This document shows, in pieces, positions 7,021 through 10,814 of a stretch of DNA of 10,814 nucleotides. Each line of letters opens with the position of its first letter. The stretch's first letter is position 1. The stretch spans positions 1-10,814 of the forward strand of contig URBM01000064.1 in assembly GCA_900545995.1 (NCBI GenBank), read 5' to 3'. The position numbers were made by a program, and so were the translations under genes. The notes beneath the pieces were generated by a model that ran no database searches, had not been told where the DNA came from, and was given only the letters and a program-made list of their open reading frames with translations. The stretch is from an uncultured Collinsella sp. (GTDB taxonomy: Bacteria > Actinomycetota > Coriobacteriia > Coriobacteriales > Coriobacteriaceae).

Positions 7021-7299
7021 CTACTGGATGTTGTCGCGGATGCCCAGAGCCTTGATGAGCTCACGGTACTCGACGATGTCGTTCTTCTTGATGTAGGAGA
7101 GAAGACGACGACGACGGCCGACGAGCATGAGCAGGCCACGACGGGTGTGGAAGTCCTTCTGGTGGGACTTCATGTGCTCGGTCAGCTCCTTGATGCGCTC
7201 GGACAGGATGGCGACCTGAACCTTGGGGTTACCGGTGTCGACCGGGGAGTTACCGAACTGGGCGGTCAGCTCCGCCTTGCGCTCTTTGGAAACAGTCAT
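7021..7299 (-). CDS. rpsO: 30S ribosomal protein S15
   Basis: 92-residue primary 16S rRNA-binding protein of the 30S platform, close to the usual 89 residues. It shows the typical helical S15 pattern: DTGNPKVQVAILSERIKELTEHMKSHQKDFHTRR, then the RRRRLLSYIKKND stretch and the REL-IK-LGIR C-terminus. The ATG at 7299 is chosen because AAAGGTG lies 5 nt upstream and the family begins here (MTVSKERKAEL). The frame is open to 7395, but the extension shows no homology. It sits between recO and pnp, with a 138-nt leader on one side and a terminator on the other, suggesting its own transcription unit. S15 commonly represses its own translation through its leader. Confidence 0.97.
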   Translation of the reverse strand: MTVSKERKAELTAQFGNSPVDTGNPKVQVAILSERIKELTEHMKSHQKDFHTRRGLLMLVGRRRRLLSYIKKNDIVEYRELIKALGIRDNIQ

Positions 7300-7345
7300 T
7301 GTTTCACCTTTCGTTTCGCGTCGCCCGCGGGCGACTCTATTCGCC
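7300..7345 (-). promoter_or_regulatory. Candidate S15 autoregulatory leader (alternative hairpins)
   Basis: Upstream of the rpsO ribosome site, minus strand GGCGA (7345-7341) can pair with TCGCC (7334-7330). The same TCGCC can instead pair with the following GGCGA inside the 16-nt perfect palindrome GTCGCCCGCGGGCGAC (7335-7320). The two folds are mutually exclusive and end just before the AAAGGTG site. S15 leader regulators with varied structures are known in several phyla; assignment to one is inference. Confidence 0.5.
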
Positions 7346-7404
7346 TCGGACTGGGAAGCCGCCGGTGGAGCGAGCATCCAAGGTCGAGGTACCAACAGAT
7401 CGGT

Positions 7405-7413
7405 ATGTTACCA
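7405..7413 (-). promoter_or_regulatory. Possible extended -10 of rpsO promoter
   Basis: Minus-strand TGG-TAACAT fits a TGn extended -10 and lies about 105 nt before the rpsO ATG, downstream of the recO stop. The -35 position (GCGCAG) is poor, so this is only the best candidate in the gap. Confidence 0.3.
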
Positions 7414-7437
7414 CAAGCGGCGCGCGTCTGCGCATCA

Positions 7438-8187
7438 TCACCGACCCAACATGAATTCCATCGCACGGAGGCGCTGATCGGTGTGCGTGGCGGCCCAAAC
7501 ATGCGAAAGCCCCAGCAAAAAGGCTGCGGTATGCGGGTCGATTCGCTCGGCCATAAGCGCATCGAAGGTCATCGACATGAGGGCGCGCAGCCACGCGACC
7601 TCACCGGTCGACACCAGCTCGGCACCCGGAACGCTCGACGCGCACGACCCGCACATGAGACCGCCCGCCTGGGGCGAAAAATACGACAGCATGGGGTCTC
7701 CGCACAGCACGCAGGCCGAAAAATCGGGTCGATAGCCAACGTGCGACAGCAGCTTAAAGACATATGCAGCCACAAGCAGATCCATATGCGCTGTGTCGAG
7801 CCCGCTGCCCACCAGGGCAAGCGCTCGCTGCGTTATGGCAAAGGTAAACGGGTCCTCGGCGTCCTCGAACGAGCACACGCGCGCGACCTCGGCGATCGCG
7901 CTTGCGGCGCATGTCATCTCGTAATCGGGAGCAGCGCCGAGCGGCGCCTCCATAAGCTCGGCCTGGGAAACCACGTCGAGCGACCGTCCATGCGCAAGCA
8001 GCATATCGACCGTACAGAACAGCTCGCAGCGCGCAGCCAGGCGTCCGCCGGGTTTGCGGGCGCCCTTTGCCACTGCACGAACCTGCCGTCCCCGCTCGTC
8101 AAGCATCGTCAAGATCAGGTCGGTCTCTTTGAGCTTCGTCTTGTCGAGGACGAGCACCTTGGTGCGATATGTCCGGGAGCCTGCCAT
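7438..8187 (-). CDS. recO: DNA repair protein RecO
   Basis: 249-residue mediator of RecF-pathway recombination. RecO binds ssDNA and SSB and helps load RecA with RecR. The N-terminal part (about 1-80) has the OB-fold pattern beginning RTYRTKVLVLDKTKLKETD and a KGARKP basic segment. The C-terminal helical part carries a four-cysteine zinc site, CVLC (C159, C162) and CGSC (C179, C182). Length is normal. The ATG at 8187 lies 15 nt past the era stop. The best Shine-Dalgarno, AAGGA, overlaps the era stop codon and is 12 nt from the ATG, separated by a G/C-only palindromic stretch; no alternative in-frame start is nearer. Last gene of the phoH-recO operon; no clear terminator is seen behind it. Confidence 0.95.
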   Translation of the reverse strand: MAGSRTYRTKVLVLDKTKLKETDLILTMLDERGRQVRAVAKGARKPGGRLAARCELFCTVDMLLAHGRSLDVVSQAELMEAPLGAAPDYEMTCAASAIAEVARVCSFEDAEDPFTFAITQRALALVGSGLDTAHMDLLVAAYVFKLLSHVGYRPDFSACVLCGDPMLSYFSPQAGGLMCGSCASSVPGAELVSTGEVAWLRALMSMTFDALMAERIDPHTAAFLLGLSHVWAATHTDQRLRAMEFMLGR

Positions 8188-8202
8188 GCGCGCCGCGCGT
8201 CC

Positions 8203-9270
8203 TTAGTCCTCGGCGTTGTAGCCAAAGCGGCGAATCTGGGCCTCGTCGTCACGCCAGCCGGCCTTGACCTTCACGTCCAGCTCCAAAAAGACCTGCGTGC
8301 CAAAGATGCGCTCAAGATCGCGACGGGCGTCGATACCGATATGTTTGATCATCTCGCCGCCCTTGCCGATGATGATGCCCTTTTGGCCCTCGCGCTCGAC
8401 GTAAATGGTGGCGTGCACGCGAAGCACCTTCTTGGTCTGCTCGAGCGCATCGCAGATCACGCCAACGGAGTGCGGGATCTCATCACGGGTGCGGCGCAAG
8501 ACCTTCTCGCGCACAAACTCGGCAACGAGCGTCTCGTCGGAAGCGTCGGTACCCATGTCCTCGGGGAACCAACGCGGACCCTCAGGCAAAAAGTGCGCAA
8601 CGGTCTCGATAAATGCATCGACGTTGAAGTTCTTGACCGACGACGTCACGATCTCGTCGTCATATTCCATGAGTTCGTGGGCTGCCTTAAGCTGCTCCAT
8701 GACCTGTGCGGGGTCGGCCTCATCGGCCTTGGTGAGCACCAGGACCTTCTTGGAACGAGCGTTCTTGACGCGCTCGGCAACCCAGGCGTCTCCCCTGCCG
8801 ATCGGTTTGGTGACATCAATCAAAAACGCGACAACATCGACATCATTCAGCTCGAACAACGCGCTCTTGTTGAGCTCGGATCCCAAGCCGTCCTTGGGCT
8901 TATGAATACCGGGGGTATCGACAAAGACCAGCTGGTAGCCGGGGCGGTTGACGACGGCGCGCATGCGGCGGCGGGTCGTCTGGGCCACCGGCGAGGTGAT
9001 GGCGACCTTTTTGCCATAGCAGGCATTAAGCAGCGTAGACTTGCCAGCGTTGGGACGACCGACCAGGGCCACAAAGCCGCTGCGGAAACCGGGCTCAACG
9101 TCACCAAAGCCCGCGAGGTTGTCGTCCTCGTCGCACAGGGCGTCGAGTTCCTCGTCGCTCATACCCTCAAACGGGTCGAACTCCTCGACATCCTGGAGCT
9201 CCTCGGTATCCACCGCGCCCAGGGACTCGTCGTCCAAAATCTCATCGGTAGGCTGCATATTGTCGGACAT
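8203..9270 (-). CDS. era: GTPase Era with acidic N-terminal extension
   Basis: 355-residue ribosome-assembly GTPase that binds the 3' end of 16S rRNA through a C-terminal KH domain. GTP motifs: G1 GRPNAGKS (71-78), a G2 threonine in QTTRR (98-99), G3 DTPG (118-121), G4 TKAD (180-183, where NKxD is commoner) and G5-like TSS (209-211). The KH loop is GKGG at 302-305. It is about 55 residues longer than typical Era. The surplus is residues 1-60, which contain 24 Asp/Glu and no Lys/Arg. The start is supported by AAAGGGA 5-7 nt upstream of the ATG and by its position 12 nt after the dgkA stop. Placement next to ybeY fits a shared role in 16S maturation. Confidence 0.96.
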   Translation of the reverse strand: MSDNMQPTDEILDDESLGAVDTEELQDVEEFDPFEGMSDEELDALCDEDDNLAGFGDVEPGFRSGFVALVGRPNAGKSTLLNACYGKKVAITSPVAQTTRRRMRAVVNRPGYQLVFVDTPGIHKPKDGLGSELNKSALFELNDVDVVAFLIDVTKPIGRGDAWVAERVKNARSKKVLVLTKADEADPAQVMEQLKAAHELMEYDDEIVTSSVKNFNVDAFIETVAHFLPEGPRWFPEDMGTDASDETLVAEFVREKVLRRTRDEIPHSVGVICDALEQTKKVLRVHATIYVEREGQKGIIIGKGGEMIKHIGIDARRDLERIFGTQVFLELDVKVKAGWRDDEAQIRRFGYNAED

Positions 9271-9282
9271 GGGAATCCCTTT

Positions 9283-9660
9283 CTAAATAAAGTCGAGCGC
9301 GTGGGCAAATACCAGTACGCCCACAATCGCGGCGGTGATGGAAAGAACGTATACAGAGGCGGCGGCGATGTCCTTCGCACGCTTGGCCAGCGGATGGAGC
9401 TCCTGGGTCGCTAGGTCGACGATGGCCTCCATAGCGGTGTTGCACAGCTCGCCGTGAATCACCAGGCCACAACAGATGATAATCGTGGCCCACTCGGCAA
9501 TGTCGAGCCCCACGATACAGCCGGCAATGACAGTGCACACGCCCGCCACGAGCATGACCTTAATGTTGCGCTCGGTCTTGACGGCGGTGACGAAGCCCTC
9601 CATGGCGTAGGAAAACGACTTTAAGAAGGACGGATGGTCCTTGTTCGATCCGGGAATCAT
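9283..9660 (-). CDS. dgkA: Diacylglycerol kinase / undecaprenol kinase (DgkA family)
   Basis: 125-residue integral membrane kinase. In Gram-positive bacteria this family phosphorylates undecaprenol, recycling the lipid carrier for peptidoglycan and teichoic acid synthesis; the proteobacterial form uses diacylglycerol. The hallmark E-x-x-N-T-A-x-E is at E71-E78, preceded by KTERN (28-32). Three hydrophobic segments are seen at about 34-50, 55-70 and 100-120. The ATG at 9660 follows TAGGAG, which overlaps the ybeY stop, with 7 nt spacing. Its place between ybeY and era matches Bacillus, which supports the Gram-positive-type undecaprenol function, but substrate cannot be read from sequence alone. 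Confidence 0.93.
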   Translation of the reverse strand: MIPGSNKDHPSFLKSFSYAMEGFVTAVKTERNIKVMLVAGVCTVIAGCIVGLDIAEWATIIICCGLVIHGELCNTAMEAIVDLATQELHPLAKRAKDIAAASVYVLSITAAIVGVLVFAHALDFI

Positions 9661-9669
9661 AGACGGCTC

Positions 9670-10179
9670 CTAGTCGTGGGCGTGGTTGGTGATGGGGCCG
9701 ACGTGGACTAGCTTAGGGTCCTCGCCGCGCTCGAGCGCCAGATCGCGCAGGATGGCGTCCTCGCGGGCCTCCATGACCTCGGCCTCGTCGTCCTCGATGT
9801 GGTCATAGCCCAGCAGGTGCAGCATGCCGTGAACGAGCATCAGACGGCACTCGTCAGCGGGGCTATTGCCAAAACCGGGGGCCTGACGGGCAATAACCTG
9901 CGGGGCCAAGATAATATCGCCGAGCTCGAGCGTCTCATCGGCGGGAATATCCTCGTCAAAGGCCGAATCGCACTCAAACGAGAGCACATCGGTGGTGCGG
10001 TCGATACCGCGCCACTCGTGGTTGAGCTCGTGCATCTCGTCCTCGTCGACATACGAAAGGGAAATCTCGACTTCACGTTCAACGCCCTCGGCGGCAAGCA
10101 CAACCTCGCAGATGTGCTCCACCTCCTGCGCATCGAGCAGCGTATCGAGCTCGGCATCGTTGCTGATCAATACACTCAA
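9670..10179 (-). CDS. ybeY: Endoribonuclease YbeY (rRNA maturation factor)
   Basis: 169-residue zinc-dependent single-strand endoribonuclease acting in 16S rRNA 3'-end maturation and 70S quality control. The signature HGMLHLLGYDH places zinc ligands at H117, H121 and H127, preceded by the conserved DRTTDVLSFE (about 60-69) and LGDIILAP. Length is typical. The start is a TTG at 10179-10177: AAAGGAG lies 5 nt upstream, and the codon overlaps the phoH stop as TTGA. A second TTG four codons in is less well spaced, and there is no nearby ATG. The overlap implies translational coupling to phoH. Confidence 0.96.
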   Translation of the reverse strand: MSVLISNDAELDTLLDAQEVEHICEVVLAAEGVEREVEISLSYVDEDEMHELNHEWRGIDRTTDVLSFECDSAFDEDIPADETLELGDIILAPQVIARQAPGFGNSPADECRLMLVHGMLHLLGYDHIEDDEAEVMEAREDAILRDLALERGEDPKLVHVGPITNHAHD

Positions 10180-10814
10180 CGGGACTCCTTTCGGTCACGT
10201 ACGCGTTTCCCGCGCACATCATCATAAGTATCGTACGCCTCGACGATACGTCCCACCAAGGCATGGCGCACCACGTCGGCGCGCTCGAGGTGCGAAAATG
10301 CGACATCGTCGACACGGCCCAAAATCTGCTCAACGTCGGCAAGACCGCCACGACGGCCCACCAGGTCGCGCTGGCTCAGGTCGCCGGTGATCACGAACTT
10401 GGAGTTGAAGCCCAGGCGTGTCAGGAACATCTTCATCTGCTCGGGCGTGGTATTTTGCGCCTCGTCGAGCACCACGAAAGCATCGCTCAGCGTGCGGCCG
10501 CGCATGTAGGCAAGCGGGGCGATCTCGATCACGCCGCGCTCCATAAGCTCATCGGTGCGCTCGCGATCCATCATGTCAAAAAGGGCGTCGTAGAGCGGAC
10601 GCATGTAGGGATCGATCTTTTCCTCAAGGGTACCGGGCAAAAAACCCAGATTCTCCCCCGCCTCGACAACCGGACGCGTCAAGATCAGACGGCCCACCTC
10701 GTGACGCTTGAGCGCGGCAACGGCGAGCGCCATGGCCAGATAGGTCTTACCGGTACCGGCAGGACCCAAGCCAAAGGTGATGGTATGCGAGCGAATGGCA
10801 TCCACATAGCGCTT
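10176..10814 (-). CDS. phoH: PhoH family ATPase, N-terminus outside window
   Basis: The C-terminal 212 residues are present; the frame runs through the right edge (KRYVDAIRSH...), so the upstream part, roughly a third of the protein, is cut by the window. Visible motifs are Walker A GPAGTGKT (residues 17-24 of the visible part), TRPVVEAGENLGFLPG, Walker B VVLDEAQN (D117-E118) and ITGDLSQRD, all typical of the PhoH P-loop domain. PhoH-like proteins are cytoplasmic nucleotide-binding ATPases thought to act on RNA, often genetically linked to ybeY; the exact substrate is unsettled. The stop TGA overlaps the ybeY TTG start by 2 bases. First visible gene of the phoH-ybeY-dgkA-era-recO operon; its promoter is outside the window. 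Confidence 0.95.
   Translation of the reverse strand, partial: KRYVDAIRSHTITFGLGPAGTGKTYLAMALAVAALKRHEVGRLILTRPVVEAGENLGFLPGTLEEKIDPYMRPLYDALFDMMDRERTDELMERGVIEIAPLAYMRGRTLSDAFVVLDEAQNTTPEQMKMFLTRLGFNSKFVITGDLSQRDLVGRRGGLADVEQILGRVDDVAFSHLERADVVRHALVGRIVEAYDTYDDVRGKRVRDRKESR
10180..10191 (-). promoter_or_regulatory. ybeY ribosome-binding site deciding a TTG start
   Basis: AAAGGAG (10191-10185) lies 5 nt before the TTG at 10179, within the last codons of phoH. The strength and spacing of this site are the reason for accepting TTG as the ybeY start. Confidence 0.8.

Noticed and set aside
7300..7395. N-terminal extension of S15
   Set aside because: The added residues are not S15-like and cover the leader; AAAGGTG supports the start at 7299.
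7147..9414. Plus-strand open frame of 755 codons spanning rpsO, recO, era
   Set aside because: Crosses several well-supported genes on the other strand and their spacers; no domain resemblance.

Overview
The window is a gene-dense, GC-rich bacterial segment. Every confident gene lies on the minus strand, so gene order reads from high to low coordinates. Gene content (rpsO-pnp-rnj-ftsK beside phoH-ybeY-dgkA-era-recO), an actinobacterial-style rnj-ftsK junction, strong AAGGAG-type ribosome sites and the protein sequences suggest a member of the Coriobacteriia, perhaps a Collinsella-like gut bacterium. That is recognition from memory, not a database match. Bases 1-18 are not genomic: they match the Nextera/Tn5 mosaic-end adapter, so the left edge is an untrimmed contig end that cuts ftsK.

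Layout from the right edge: a maintenance operon phoH (5' end outside the window), ybeY, dgkA, era, recO (10814 to 7438), with gaps of -4, 9, 12 and 15 nt. The order resembles the Bacillus phoH-pgpH-ybeY-dgkA-cdd-era-recO cluster, without pgpH and cdd. It links 16S rRNA maturation and ribosome assembly (YbeY, Era), undecaprenol or lipid phosphorylation (DgkA) and recombinational repair (RecO). Next comes rpsO (S15), with a leader that can form two alternative hairpins and its own terminator. Then pnp (PNPase), with a hairpin-rich leader and a strong terminator. After a 651-nt spacer comes rnj (RNase J), then ftsK, whose TTG start lies 2 nt past the rnj stop and whose Shine-Dalgarno sits inside the last rnj codons. 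rpsO-pnp-rnj thus join a ribosomal protein to two central mRNA decay enzymes.

The part that known genes do not explain is the pnp-rnj spacer (3974-4624). It holds two copies of a structured element (4162-4302 on +, 4431-4579 on -) facing each other. Each has a 69-nt interior made of two invariant blocks (18 and 16 nt) flanking a hairpin with an invariant ATTAA loop. Eight of the ten differences between the interiors fall into four compensating base-pair changes. The interiors are enclosed by 36- and 40-bp stems that are almost perfect but mostly unrelated in sequence between copies. One arm overlaps the pnp terminator. I do not recognise this family; it behaves like a structured RNA or single-stranded-DNA element that may be repeated in the genome.

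Secondary points are a 12-residue motif duplicated exactly in the FtsK linker with only synonymous DNA differences, a strongly acidic N-terminal extension on Era, a basic tail on PNPase, and two TTG starts.
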